Counted from the first letter of the stretch, positions 11,935-24,122 are shown. The stretch: 64,000 bases of DNA from Serripes groenlandicus (GCA_031761405.1 JASEVX010000008.1:70187717-70251716), one strand, 5' to 3'. Translations and numbers: made by a program. Notes: a model not told the origin generated them from the sequence alone.

Positions 11935-12990
11935 GCATTTGGTTAAAAGAAGAAGGCCGGTAAAAAAGATATTGTAACATTGGGGGAAAAAAAATAATTT
12001 TGCTGAAATTCTTCAATTTCTTCTTTTCAGATAGTGTCTATCGTTCTTGGACACATAATTATATCCTTCATATATCAAAAGTTGCCTTTACAATCCTTTC
12101 AGTCATACAAGCTAAATTCTTAACATCACGACAAAGTTGTAGACGATGACTAGCTCTTATAGATATCGAGGGCTTAGCGTGAACTAGTTGTAACTCAAAT
12201 TTGTATTTCTTTACCAAGGTTAATCCCATAAAGTCTTTTAATGTGTTAAATCATTTTTCTTGGTAAACAATGGAAATTTAAGTGCCATTGCTCGTTCTGA
12301 GCAACGGCAACTAAATTTGCATTGTTTACAAAGGGGTCAAAATTGCTCTTTAATCAGGGTTTTCAAAATATATTTTTAGTTACAACCGTTTCACGCCAAG
12401 CCCTCGATATGTTGATACGGAACATAGCTGTTTGTTTTAATTGTTCTGTTTTTGTCTTGTTTTAACCTGTTCCCATATACTTCTTTTCTTCAACAGTGGA
12501 CTTTGCAAAAATATGAGAAATCTCTTTAAATGAAAGATATTTTGTTTATATAGTTGAAAACATTTTGGCAAAAGGAGAAATTGCTTATAATGAGCATTTT
12601 GCTCTTTTACCACAATGTTTTCTTAAGTTGTCTTTAACAGTTGCATCCATAAATGGGAATACGTTAACCCTTTTCCTCCTGCAGGTACATATTGACACAT
12701 TTCCAATAGAAAACCTTTGAAAACTATGCCATAATGTTTTTTTTATTTAATAATTAAACTGTCATATATGGAGATATTTCACATTTTCAATGCAGTGTGA
12801 GAGACTATGTAAAGAAGAATATATATAGTGTAAAGTATCACTAGATAATTTCACTGTTTTAATACATTCAGTTTCTCAATAATGCTTTGACAAGTACGTA
12901 ATAAACACATCTCTTTACCCTTTTCCACAAACAGGGGCTTTCTGACAACTCTGCAGAAGATGAATTTTGAAAACATTATTTTAATTCATT
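11935..12990. repeat. Degenerate dispersed repeat, copy 2
   Basis: This is a diverged paralogue of 6,840-8,610. Local words are shared in the same order (AAAGATATTGTAA, CAGATAGTGT, TATATCCTT, GATATGTTGATAC, then the CATAGCTGTTTGTTTTAATT block). A MITE interrupts this copy at 12,166-12,407, whereas copy 1 keeps the uninterrupted site at about 7,150. No coding function is visible. Confidence 0.65.
12166..12407. mobile_element. 242-bp MITE with TA target-site duplication
   Basis: The terminal inverted repeats are TCGAGGGCTTAGCGTGAAC on the left and, on the right, GTTTCACGCCAAGCCCTCGA; similarity continues inward through AGTTGTAACT and AGTTACAACC. TA flanks both ends (12,164-12,165 and 12,408-12,409). 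The paralogous repeat at about 7,150 has the empty site with a single TA followed by TGTTGATAC. The TA duplication suggests mobilisation by a Tc1/mariner-type transposase in trans; that assignment is inference. Confidence 0.85.
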
Positions 12991-12999
12991 CATCAAATC

Positions 13000-14320
13000 T
13001 TTTTTTTTTTTGAAATTCTTGGTATCGTAAACCGTATCTTGCTCGCTTTTCCGAAATTGTCGTTTTGATCGACGTTTTCAGTGGTTTCAACGAGCGCCGT
13101 ACTTCTCACTCGATCGCTCTATCGAATATACTTGTTATATACTCTTTTCTTCAAAATGAACATATATTGATGTTAACATTTTATATACCATATTTGTCTT
13201 TAACTGCCATATGAATCAATGTTTGATGTTAACAAATGACTTTGTAAATAAAATGTGCCCCAAAATCGATAAATAAATTTCGTCAATAAAAGATGGGTAA
13301 ATTTGTTGCAACAATTCAATGCTCCAATCACAATCGAATCAGAGTGTTGAACTTTTGTTGAAAACATCAGTAAAATCTAATGAAAAAGTTTGTGGTAAAG
13401 GATGTATTCAAACTTGAACAAAAAGTTGTTTGAGACGTTCTAAGAGCAGACGATCCTAACATACCATATCGGGTTTCTTTTTATTATAGCACTGGATATT
13501 TGTACATTGTATCATTACCTTATAAGGTAATAACTTACCTTATAAGTTAATAACCGCATACCAATACTAAGTATTAACCCAGTATCTATGCTCTATATCA
13601 CGTGATTGTTGTTTGTAAAGACTGCATATATAGTCGTTGGGCCCGTCAGTACGCGTTTGACTTTAATAGAGTTCGGACGTATCTAACATATTATATTGGG
13701 GGAAAAGAGCGGTGCGCAAAAAGGATAGAAGATTGTATTGGTGAGAATTCGGTAAGTTATAACTTTTGACTTTTAGTTTGAACATTATATTTTTTTCCTT
13801 GTTTATCCAATGAGACCGAACCTAACATACTAACTAATTTTTTGGGAAAACAGATTTGCAAACCGTGATGTATAGAAATGTGATGTAACTTGTGTAGACG
13901 GAGTAATTGATAACATGTAAACATTGTAGCACGGCAGATTATATTTTATCTTCTAGTTTTGTTTTTGAAAATGTTGTACATTTTAAAGTCGACGAATTAT
14001 GTAACGTATATTCAGATGTTCACTCACAGTTATATATATGCTATTCTAAAAAATCACGTGTCTGAAAATAAAAACGAAAGGAATATTAAAACAAAAGCTT
14101 GGGGGATAGCAAAACAGCTGACTTATTCATTGAACATATTGACATCATTAAAAAGCTGAAACAAATCTTGACCATATAATAGAATACCGTACAGGATATA
14201 CACCAGATATTTCGATTTGATTTAGTAATTGATCTAAAACATTATTCTGCATAATGACTAGTGGTAAAGTGGTTAAAAACTGCACGCTTGCTTATTCTGG
14301 TTTAATTGAACAAGCAATAA
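13000..14320. other. Intergenic with a possible pol II promoter or old LTR
   Basis: No coding region is recognised. Near 13,505-13,555 is a cluster of CCTTATAAGG-like palindromes, followed by CACGTG at about 13,600, TATATA at about 13,626 and TATTGGGGGAAAAG at about 13,693. This could be a decayed LTR with a TTGGGG-type leader or a host promoter, but I see no second LTR and no downstream gene. The assignment is weak. Confidence 0.25.
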
Positions 14321-14332
14321 AATGAGAGATAT

Positions 14333-14638
14333 ATTGATTGATTGGGGTTTAACGTCGTTTTCAACTTTTAACAATTATTCAGTCATATCACGGCGACTAG
14401 TTCACATACTCATGTGTTTCCTGGCTTTCTAACACCAGTACTCCACAGAGCATTCCTCTTTCCAAGCAATTGGCTGCTTTTCCACTTAGACTGTTAGCCT
14501 ATTGGTGGAAGACGAATGACGCTTGTCACAATGACTTTTGTCAAACGTCGGAAAGAATGTTTGTCGAGCTGGGGTTCTAACTCCCAACCCCTGGCTTGAC
14601 AGCCCGCGTCGCTACCGACTGAGCTAACGGGGCTCGAC
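14333..14638 (-). mobile_element. tRNA-derived SINE, near full length
   Basis: The minus strand starts with a tRNA-like head (AGCCCCGTTAGCTCAGTCGG A-box region; B-box decayed to AGTTAGAACCCC). The body contains TGACAAAAGTCATTGTGACA, and the 3' tail is AAACCCCAATCAATCA. Imperfect direct repeats ATGAGAGATATAT (from 14,322) and ATGAGTGATCTATAT (from 14,639) flank it and are probably a diverged target-site duplication. Confidence 0.8.
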
Positions 14639-14699
14639 ATGAGTGATCTATATCATAAAACAAACACGTACCATGAAGAATATAAAACGCCATATTTTT

Positions 14700-15085
14700 T
14701 AAAAATACTGAAATTACATTGCGTAGAGAACATATCAACTTTAATTTAAGTAAAATAGAACTATTAAGAAAGCTGATAACTGCTGATCAGAATCAATATT
14801 GGAATATCATAAATGGCAATTCAATGAAAATGTAAATAACGACGAACCTGCGAATAATAAAAACAAAGCAGCAGGATATGATGAAATAATAAATGAACAA
14901 ATTAAACAATCTAAAAATCATGAACATGAAGAACATACAAAACATGAAACCCTATCTCCCATGCAATGAAACTATTGCAGAACTCTTGAACTATTGGGGC
15001 AAGATTTTAAGCACTCATGATTTAATACTTCTAGCGTTGATAAAATTAGAGATCATGAGGAAAAATACCCAACATAAGTAATCTC
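14700..15085 (+). pseudogene. LINE ORF2 fragment (linker to start of reverse transcriptase)
   Basis: Two pieces are recognisable: LLRKLITADQNQYWNIINGN, the YWxxIN motif that precedes the reverse transcriptase in many LINEs, and NKNKAAGYDEIINEQIK, the NNKAxGxDxIxxE motif at the start of the RT domain. They lie in different frames with a stop between them, so the copy is broken. The 62-codon open frame at 14,893-15,081 covers the decayed continuation. The rest of the RT is missing. Confidence 0.6.
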
Positions 15086-15115
15086 CAACGCTTAGACAAT
15101 GCGTCCGAATGTCAT

Positions 15116-15318
15116 CATAATAAGAAATTCGTCTACATGAGGGCAAGGGTTAACTTTACACCAATCCACATAAATAAATAACATAATAAGAAATTCGTCT
15201 ACATGAGGGCAAGGGTTAACTTTACACCAATCCACATAAATAAATAACATAATAAGAAATTCGTCTACATGAGGGCAAGGGTTAACTTTACACCAATCCA
15301 CATAAATAAATAACATTA
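15116..15318. repeat. Tandem repeat, 3 copies of 66 bp
   Basis: The word TAAGAAATTCGTCTACATGA recurs at 15,121, 15,187 and 15,253, an exact 66-bp period with the copies essentially identical. Because 66 is divisible by three, the minus-strand reading frame through it stays open and encodes a 22-residue repeat. This looks like recent local amplification at the 3' edge of the minus-strand LINE and not a domain. Confidence 0.9.
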
Positions 15319-18300
15319 ATTGAGCCGGAGTTATCGTCGTGCAACAACTTGCGACACATTGGAAGCGCACCAACGTTAAACACGAGGGGTAACTGTACCA
15401 CTTTCAGAACGTAAATGTAACAGCTCCAAACAGTGTGAAAGTACAAAATGACAGTCCGATAGAATATATGGTAGTCTGCACGAAGAACCTGCTTAAATAA
15501 TAATTCACTCCAAATAGAGCTTTTTAAAAATAAGTCAGTCTTACTCAAGGATTTTAACCGACCAAACACTTGGTTATTAAACTCATGACGTATTCTACGC
15601 TCAAATGCGGATCTACAAGATTGTAGACGATTACAGTCTAGTTAAATATGCTCAGTAACACTTGACTCTATATCGTGCCTATCTCAACGCGTACCATAAG
15701 AATCAAAAGTAGACGAGTACGCAAATAACTGCGCCACAGAAAAACAAGCATACATCATACCAGAATTATGTTTTGCAAAATACCATATAGGATTACCAGA
15801 GAACTGCTCCTGAATGTGTCTATTTAGTACGAATTCGTACGAAGAAGTTCTCCACATTTTTAATAGGAAACACGCCAAATGTCGAAAAGTCATGCACGAC
15901 ATGATACAAATCATGTTTACGTAAATTTAGATAATATCAGAGATATAACCAGTACTACTAAGACCATTATTGAATGAACATAAACGCAGAAGAAAAAAGA
16001 CGTTTTGTTGACAGTCCCTCTCGAACCGACACGATTGACCAATGAAGGTCAATTTCCTCTTAGCAGCCTACAATGGAAGAACGCCTAATATTTGTCATCG
16101 ATCTACTTTTCAATCCCTGAATCTGTTTTAAGCACAATCTGCGTGACCTTTCCAAATTCAAGTTGTCTCGGTCAGAAAGCGACTGTAACATTTCACAGCC
16201 AAAGAGAGCTGTTGACAAAACAATAGATTTGTATATTTTGTTAACAAGTAATTGGACTAAGATCATTTCTGTGCAAACCTTCCTTAATTAACCCAAAGAA
16301 AGTCCCCCTTAAGTTCCTATCTACATTTTTAACAATTGCACTTATTACATAAAATGCCTAAATGAATCTTGTATGAGGCTGTTACCCACACACGAAGACA
16401 GAGAACTAAGAGAAAATACTCGTTTTGACTCATTAAACGTGACAACAGTGCATTTATTTGGATTGTATTGAAATCTCCATAGACAAGAATATTTATAACA
16501 AATCAATACCATTTCTTGTAAGGCTTTGCTCGATAGAGCAAGAAGGGTCAAGTGGTCTGAAAATGACGGGGCGCATACACTAGAGCCTAGAACTTGAAAA
16601 CCTGAATTACTGTTTTCTAACTGCTCTATCAACGAGTTGATATATAAGAGGCATAATAATAGGGACCATACCCCCACCCTGTCTGGTACCTTGTACAACT
16701 GGGAACCAGTCAGAATAAATAACCTTATACATGACATAACTGTACATATCATTTTGCATGTAAATAACAGATTTTAACAGCTGTATGGTGACTTGTAACT
16801 CACGTGGTATATATAATAGACAATCATGCCGTTTGACAGACATCTAAAAAGCAAGCGAACAATTTATTGTAAGCTTCTTTGCAATAGCTTATACTTTCTG
16901 TTAGTATGAATGAAGTCATAGTACTACCCGTGTTTGGTTAAAACCCGCCCTGGAGAGGATGTGATGGTTTAGCTATAGATTTGTGGAGACGTTTGAGAAG
17001 AACATTTTCATATAGCTTCAAAATAGAAGAGGAAAGGGTAATTGCCCTATAACTACCATAGCCATTTCTGGGTTTACCACCACGTTTGTATGAGGTTATA
17101 ATCATACCTTGTTTAAGGGCTGTAGGTATATGACCAACACAATACATTAAATCAAGTAATCCACACCGTGAATGAGGTGTTCGTTGCAACCCCGGTCTTG
17201 TCCACACATGTTACCATTCTTTAAAGTAGTTAAGGTAGATAACATTTCCTCCTGTGCTACATGTATGTGATCCCAATGTACTAAAATTGACTCTTCCTTA
17301 ACTTAATACGATTTACACATGCCGTCACGTTTTCGAAGTGCACTCGGTCATAGGAATCACTCTCCATATCAGAGTAAAGGGTTGCAAAGTGACGTCCCCA
17401 TTCACGACAAACTTTCAATGGAAAACGTACGAGTAAGTCGCCAAATTTAATCTCTTTAGTGATGATTTCATTTTCGATTTGAATTATTTCTAAAAAAATG
17501 GACTATCTATACCAGCCGCATTGTCAATGTCATTATTGGCTTGTTGTAGGTACTTTAGAAAGACATTTCTGTGTAACTTTCGAAAATAGCTGTTTGCATC
17601 TCTGTATTCTCTGTATGAATCAAAATCATCACCTCTTGGTCTGCCATCCCGAACTTAAACTATGCGCTTCGATCTCATAAACGCATGGGCTTGCTTCAGG
17701 CTGACTAACCAATAGAGCTAAAGATGCGATCTCTTGGACGTGTGCGAAAGATGTGTAGTTGAGGCTTTACTGATGTTATTAACAATGAACTAGTAATTGA
17801 TCTACACTGTTTTTCAGGCATTGACCTAAACTTATTTGACATGTTAAGAGTTCGATTTCGGACACCCTTTTCCACCTTACTGACTGATTTAAATTGTCTT
17901 TGACACTATAAGAATATTAATAATTTTGTAATTTAAATACAATAGGACGGTGAGAAGATACATTTAGACAGACATCGTCAAGTATAATACAATAAACAAT
18001 AGAATGAACTAATTCATCCGAAGTGATAACATGATCAATTAGAGACTTGTTACGATGATCATAAGAAACATAGGTGGTATCTGCACCAGTACAAAGGGAT
18101 GAAGTAGAGATATTAATCAAATCGAACATAGACGTCAGCTCCGAAAGAGCATTGCCTCTACTAGCTATCTGCTTAATAAACACTGATCCATTCAAATGAG
18201 CATTAAAATCGCCTATTATAATTACTGTTCCAACTTGGGAATACATACTGATAAGATCGTGTAACAGTTCTATGTGTTGACGAAAGTATGCTATACTGTG

Positions 18301-18440
18301 ATTTGAGCTGGGCAAAATATACTTGTAATACATATGTAAACTTATAACACATGATGTTTGAACTTGGATTCCTATAACCCGATCACTATCTATAGAAAGA
18401 GGAGAAAAAGAGTCGTTGAGTGATTTCTTCCACAATATCG
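15290..18440 (-). pseudogene. Decayed non-LTR retrotransposon (endonuclease plus reverse transcriptase)
   Basis: Minus-strand pieces occur in the right order. The 17,917-18,435 piece (172 codons) is an APE-type endonuclease with VIIIGDFNAHL, SLIDHVI and SSHRPIVF; in intact enzymes the last is SDHRPI. The 16,938-17,207 piece has YRAITLSSSILKLYE and PLQGGF from the RT fingers. The 16,607-16,843 piece has QGTRQGG. The 16,345-16,752 piece has YINSLIEQLENS and APSFSDHLTLLA, where the catalytic YADD box has become FSDH, losing the second aspartate. The 16,060-16,266 piece has LVNKIYKSIVLSTALFGCE. Frames are interrupted between pieces, so it is inactive. The family looks like an I/Nimb- or Jockey-type LINE, but the clade is not resolved. 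Confidence 0.85.
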
Positions 18441-18585
18441 CAACGCCACCTTTCCTTCATTATATCAACTGTTAACAAAAAGTAATTTATATACACAAAA
18501 TGATGGGGAAATACATTACATAATATAAATACATTTTTACATTATGAAAAGTCTTTCAACAGCATATAGAAGTAGTGTGCTTATC

Positions 18586-20316
18586 ATGCCCCCTTCGAAG
18601 AAGAGGGGTATATTGCTTTGCACATGTCGGTCGGCAGGTCGGTCGGTTGGTCAGTATGTCGGTCCGTCGGTAGACCAAAGCTTGTCCGAGTGATAACTCA
18701 GCAATGCCTGGACCTATTGTCTCAAACTTGACATGGAGGTTTGGCCTGACCAGTAGATGAACCCTACTGATTTTGAGATAATCGGATCAAAGGTCAAGGC
18801 CACAGTGACCTTGAACGCGAAAAGCTTGTCCGAGTGCTAACTCGACATTGCCTGCACCCATGGCCCTCAAACTTGACCATTAGATGACTTTTAATTATGT
18901 TGAGATCATCAGGTCAAACGTCAAGGTCACAGTCACGCAAAAAGCTTGTTCGAGTGCTAACTCAAAATTGCCTGCATGTATGGCCCTAAAACTTGACATG
19001 ACGACTGTGTGTGACCAGTAGATGTCCCCTATTGATTTTGAGGTAATTATGTCAAAGGTCAAGGTCACTGACCTTGATCGCGAAATATTGTCCGAGTGAT
19101 AACTTGGCATTGCATGCACCCATGGCATTTTAACATGGAGGCTTGGAGTGACCAGTAGATGACCCCTATTGTGACGTCATCAAGTGAAAGGTCAAGGTCG
19201 CAGTCACTAAGGTTGTCTGAGTGATAACAAAACAATGCCTTGACCTATGGTCCTCAAACTTGACTTGGAGGTTGGGCCTGACCAGTTGATGACCCTTTAT
19301 TGATATAAATGTCATCGGGTCAAATGCCATGGTCACAGTGACCTTGAACAGAAAAAGCTTGTCCGTGTGATTGCTCAACATTGCTAGCACTAATGGCCTT
19401 CAAACTGACATGGAGGATGGGGGTGACCAATAGATGACCCCTATTGATTTTGAGGTCCTCTGGTTAAAAATTGTCCAAATTTTCCTTACAACATGGCGCT
19501 CAGAGGGGCATAATGGCTATCAACAGTTATGGAGGCTGTTGGTGACCAGTAGATGACCCATATTGTGAGGTCATCAAGTGAAAGGCTAAGGTCGCAGTGA
19601 CCAAGTTTGTCCGAGTTATAACAAAACAATGCATTGACCTATGGTTCTCAAACTTGACCTGAAGGTTGGGCCTGACCAGTATATGACCCCTATTGATGTT
19701 GAGATCATCGGGTCAAAGGTAAAGGTCACAGTGACCTTGAACGCAAAAAGCTTGTACGAGTGATAACTCAACATTGCAAGCACTAATTGCCCTCAAACTT
19801 GACATGGAGGCCGAGGGTGACCAATAGATGACCCCTATTGATTTTGAGGTAATCTGGTTAAAAATTGTCCTAATATTTATTGTCCTCAGATGAGCATTAT
19901 GGCCCTCAAACTTCAAATGGAGGCTGTTGGTGACCAGTAGATGACCCATATTGATTTTGAAGTGCTCGGGTCAAAGGTCAAGGTAATGGTGACCTTGAAC
20001 ACAAAAAGCTTGTCGGAGAGATAACTCGACATTGTCTGCACCCATGACCCTCAAACTTGACATGGAGGCTGGGGTGACCTGTATATGACCTCTTAGTATT
20101 TTGAGGTCATTGTGCCAAACGTTAAGGTCACTGACATTGAACGCGAAATGTTGTCCGATTGATTACTCGATATTGCATGCACCAATGACCCTGAAACTTA
20201 ACTTGGAGCCCGGGGGTGACAAGTAGATGACCCCTTTTGTGAGGTCATCAGGTGCAAAGTCAAGTTCACAGTGATCAAGCTTGTCCGAGTGATGACTAAA
20301 CAATGCCTCTTGTTTT
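18586..20316. repeat. Dispersed repeat with about eleven units of roughly 150 bp
   Basis: The left end is CATGCCCCCTTCGAAGAAGA followed by GGTCGGTCGG-rich sequence. The body repeats AAAGCTTGTCCGAGTGATAA, CTCAAACTTGACATGGAGG, GACCAGTAGATGACCCCTAT and GGTCAAAGGTCAAGGTCACA many times with divergence. The right end CCTCTTGTTTT is like that of the GCTCACC repeat at 5,454. Open frames on the minus strand are by-products of the repetition. Confidence 0.75.
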
Positions 20317-21880
20317 CTTATTAGCAATGGGTTATTAGATTGTAATAACGCGTAGGAACTAGTAATGCTAGTACCAGATGTATACCAGGTTAAAAGGAAA
20401 TGCTGTCTGATTTCGAGGAACTTTTGACACTGGAAAAAAATATGATATGCACACTCAGTAATGTTATGATTAAATTTTGAAAACAGTACAAACATATCCT
20501 ATTTTACAGAATAATTTTACTATGGCCACCAATCTTAATTCAAAATTGATGATTAGACCAACATTATTTTGGTAAAGTAATCTTATGATTAAACGTCTAT
20601 AAGAAGATCTTTTTCTGAATTCAATAGAGACTTATAATGTTTATAGTGAAGACAACGACCAGATTCGTTGATACATCCATGCTAATTTTGCTCGAAATAA
20701 TCAAGTAGACGTTCTTTAAAACACCTTATACATTGATTCACGTGTCCAACCTCTTGTTTCCAAAACCAAATAAGAAAAGTAAGTTCTTCCCATAAGTTGC
20801 CCAGGTTCTACGTCCTACGTCATCTAAAGATTTCAACATTAAATAACAGTTGCGTGGATATCTACTATTTGTCAACACCAAAATTAGTCTACACCAATAC
20901 TTAATACTATACAAATAATAATTTATAAAGAGGGGACGTACCATAGTATTTGTTGAATTCTTAACTTCAAATACTTTTTACAGAAAGTAAACTGTACATA
21001 TTATAAGTATGACCCCAAATGTAACCGCCGTACCAGAATTTGTTTCATCATTGAATCGAACAATTTAAAGATATCTTTACAAGGAAAATAACCGAAATAT
21101 ATCTGATATCTGTATTTTAGAAAATAGCTTCTTTTCTTCGGATGGCTATTTTTGTTGAGTTGAGAATAAAGACAAATTTGGTGTAAAATGCAGACCCATG
21201 TATTTATAACATAATGTTATTTTAACACGTTCATTATCAAAAAGAATTGTTTTCATTTGGTCGTAATTGACTGCCATTTTTAAAAACTATTATTTCTGAA
21301 TAAAATTGTGTTACTATATAAAGTTGATTTTGCAATTGTATGACAGTATCCAAACAATTTGCAATGTAATCTGCGAGCAATAAGCATATAGTATCAGGTA
21401 TATTCTCAGTAATGTAAATAATACCGTGTTTACATCCTTCAAGAAGTCTTACATGTATACAAAGTTGATTCAAAACAAGAACAAATTGTTGTGCTATTTG
21501 TATCACCCTGTCTGGTACCTATGTTACATTTTAAGAACTTTGCAAGATCAGTATCTGCTTTAATGCAGGATGAAATATCAGAATACATAACATTTAACAC
21601 TTTCAAACTGTAACCGTATATACCTAAATGTTTCAGACATGAAAATAACTCGTTATGAATTATTTTGTCAAAAACTTTACGTAAACTTATATCTAAACAA
21701 TAAAAATGACCTCCATGTTTCGATAAGTACTTTTTTTATTATAGCTTGTAATGAAAACAGATAATCAACAGTGTAATAATTGCGTCTGAATCCAGAGTGT
21801 GCTTCACAATTTGTATTGTTATCCTCTTTCTAAGTATATAGTCTTGTGTGTTTTATAGCGACTCTATATGGTATTAAACA
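20317..21880 (-). pseudogene. Second decayed LINE (reverse transcriptase to C-terminus)
   Basis: On the minus strand from about 21,810 the frame reads AHSGFRRNYYTVDYLFSLQA, an RT motif like QxGFRxGxSTxDxxFxLQ. The 21,237-21,506 piece has LLADYIANCLDTVIQLQNQL, in which the ADD box has become ADY, and then IIVFKNGS. The 20,738-20,944 piece has YWCRLILVLTNSRYP, LMLKSLDDVGRRTWAT and LLFLFGFG. The 20,317-20,495 piece has ECAYHIFFQCQKFLEIR, the C-terminal zinc-knuckle-like region. Several frameshifts and stops separate these pieces. Its motifs differ from those of the LINE at 15.3-18.4 kb, so it is another family. The repeat at 18,586-20,316 abuts its 3' end. Confidence 0.8.
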
Positions 21881-22079
21881 AAAATACATTATTATTATGG
21901 TATAGAACCATATAAAGAGTCTATGTATAGTAACACGGTTTTGTGTGTGGAATTCCCCGAACTTACTAATACCATAACATTACTTTCATTATTTACATAA
22001 TAGCTTATGGACCATATATAGACTATTTGAAGTAGTTTGTCGAAGTATTGTGGTTTGATTTGGTTTTTAAAGCTATTCT

Positions 22080-22420
22080 ACTCGCGTCGGCGTCACACAT
22101 CGGTTAAGTTTTTTGTACCAAAACCATTACAGATATTGCTTTGAAACTTACCATTCTTGAACACATCATTACCTCAATCAACAGATAAGAGCACATAACT
22201 ATGGCCCTTTTCCAATTTGGAATTTAAGTTTTCTGTAATACCCATTGTTTTCAAATCTTTAGAGATATTGCCTTTAAACATACAGTACTTATTAACCACC
22301 ATTATCTCCATCAACAGACAAGAGTACATACATCTTTGCAGGTTTTTGTCAGAATGATGGCACAACAATTTCCCCAAAACAAATACTAACAAGCATACGG
22401 AGATAGAACAATTGTTGTAT
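22080..22420. repeat. Probable dispersed repeat remnant
   Basis: Two internally similar halves contain AAAACCATTACAGATATTG / CAAATCTTTAGAGATATTG, TCAATCAACAGATAAGAGCA / TCCATCAACAGACAAGAGTA and repeated TTAAGTTTTxTGTA words, with a period near 125 bp. A GTCGGCGTCACAC word precedes them. I recognise no coding sequence. Confidence 0.4.
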
Positions 22421-22689
22421 TGGGATACACCTTTTCTTTTTACTTGTTTTCTAAATTATAAATGCATTGTTCTGTAATCGGACATATACCGTAAAATATC
22501 TGTATTGAATTTATATAAAAATGTGTCAATTATGTTGTTCTTAAAACGTTTAAGAGCCGACTAGAGATAGTGCAGTCGGTTCTTTAATAGTTATCGATTT
22601 TGGGGTCAGGTTTTCGATTTCCGGTACGATTCCTTTTTTTTTTTTTGTCGATATTGAGATCAACGTCGGCCTTCTGCCTCTGATAGGCT

Positions 22690-23770
22690 AAATAAGCAAT
22701 GTGTGAATGTGGTCATGCCTTTTACCCCTTTCCTACCTGCATACGCGTTTTGACCAAAAGCAGAAGACGACTTTTGAAAACATTGTGGCCAACGGTGAAA
22801 TTGCTCATGATGAGCAATTTTTCCTTTGACCACAATATTTTCAACTTTATTTAACAATTATGGAGATTGTTCAGGTTTTTATACGACCGTGTCTTAAAAA
22901 CGGTACGTATTATGGTATGGTCATGTCCCTCCCTCCCTCCGTCCGTCCATCCGTCCGTTCGGGTTTTCCGCACTTTTTTCTTACATACTTTGAGCTATTG
23001 AGCTGAAATTTTGTATAAGGCTTTGTAGTCATGTGTCACATATCAAGTTCATATTTCCTGGGATTTCGTCAATTTTTGAATGAGTTATGCCCCTTCTTTG
23101 ACTTAGAATATTTGTTTTCCGCACTTTTTTTCTACATGCTTTGATGTATTGAGCTGAAATTATGTATATGGCTTTGTAATCAAGTGTCACAGATCAAGTT
23201 CACATTTCCTCGAATTTCGTCAATTTTTTAATGAGTTATGCCCCTTTTTGGACTTAGAATATTTGTTTTCCGCACTTTTTGTCTACATGCTTTGATGTAT
23301 TGAGCTGAAATTATGTATATGGCTTTGTAATCAAGTGTCACAGATCTAGTTCACATTTCCTCGAATTTCGTCAATTTTTTAATGAGTTTGCCCCTTTTTG
23401 GACTTAGAATATTGGTTTTCCGCACTTGAAATTGTGTATATGGCTTTGTAATCATGTGTCACAGATCAAGTTCACATTTCCTGGGATTTCGTCAATTTTT
23501 GAATGAGTTATGCCCCTTTTTGGACTTAGAATATTTGTCAATTTCTGCATGAGTTATGCATTTTTCATAGTTTTCCATTGTTCTTTAACAACTTATTCCT
23601 GAACGACTTTATTAACTTTTTACAAACAAACAATATATCAAAACAAAGAGGAAACTTACAAAGAAGTTCCTGACGGGCGTATTATGTACCGTTTGCGGTA
23701 CTCTTGTTATCACTGTTTTCAAAGTCGTCTGCCACATATTTATTGTATGTGGGAAATGGTTAAGCATGTA
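22690..23770. repeat. Degenerate dispersed repeat, split by an insertion
   Basis: The flanks 22,690-22,870 (GACGACTTTTGAAAACATTG, TTTAACAATTATGGAGATTG) and 23,713-23,770 (TCGTCTGCCACATATTTATT, GTATGTGGGAAATGG) belong to the family at 8,640-8,790. They are separated by the element at 22,871-23,712. Confidence 0.5.
22871..23712. mobile_element. Inserted repeat, four units of about 148 bp with ACGACCGTG...CGTATTATGTACCG ends
   Basis: The segment starts TTATACGACCGTGTCTTAAA and ends GGGCGTATTATGTACCGTTT then GCGGTACTCTTGTTA. ACGGTACGTATTATGG near the left and CGTATTATGTACCGTTTGCG near the right are partly inverted. The interior contains TTTTCCGCACTTTTT at about 22,967, 23,115 and 23,264 and a shorter version near 23,417, each followed by GAGCTGAAAT and AATGAGTTATGCCCC. 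It has no coding capacity and sits inside another repeat family. Confidence 0.65.
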
Positions 23771-23827
23771 AAGCGGTGTAATGGTACGATTTTTAACATG
23801 ATAGGTGGACTGACTACCGAGATATAA

Positions 23828-24122
23828 TTAATGATTGATTAGGGTTTAAAGCCGTTTTCAACAATTACTCAGTTATATCACGGCGGCCAGTTCACCTACT
23901 CATGCATTTCCTGGTTTTCTCACACCAGTACTCCACACAACAATCTTCCCAAGCAACTGGCTGCTTTTCCACATAGACTTAGCCCATTGGTGGAAGACGA
24001 ATGACGCATGTCACATTGACTTTTGTCAATCGTCGGAAAGAAAGTTGGCCGAGCCGGGATTCGAACTCACAACCCCTGGATTGACAGCCCGCGTCGCTAC
24101 CGACTGAGCTACCGGGGCTCGG
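23828..24122 (-). mobile_element. tRNA-derived SINE with 10-bp target-site duplication
   Basis: This is the best copy of the family. On the minus strand the tRNA-like head reads GAGCCCCGGTAGCTCAGTCG, then GTTGTGAGTTCGAATCCCGG, giving an A-box and a canonical GTTCGAATCC B-box. The body has TGACAAAAGTCAATGTGACA, and the 3' tail is CCTAATCAATCATTAAT. CGAGATATAA at 23,818-23,827 and 24,123-24,132 is a perfect target-site duplication. Such SINEs are transcribed by pol III and mobilised by a partner LINE; the partner is not identified. Confidence 0.92.

Noticed and set aside
13450..13720. Solo LTR or retroviral-type leader with TTGGGGG word
   Set aside because: I could not find matching TG/CA ends, a second LTR or a target-site duplication; kept only as a weak note.
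21860..21921. Small inverted repeat GACTCTATATGGT / ACCATATAAAGAGTC
   Set aside because: Arms are short, differ in length by two bases and have no target duplication; it could be chance in AT-rich DNA.
24059..24120. tRNA gene on the minus strand
   Set aside because: A-box and B-box are present, but the sequence continues into a SINE body and tail and is flanked by a target-site duplication.
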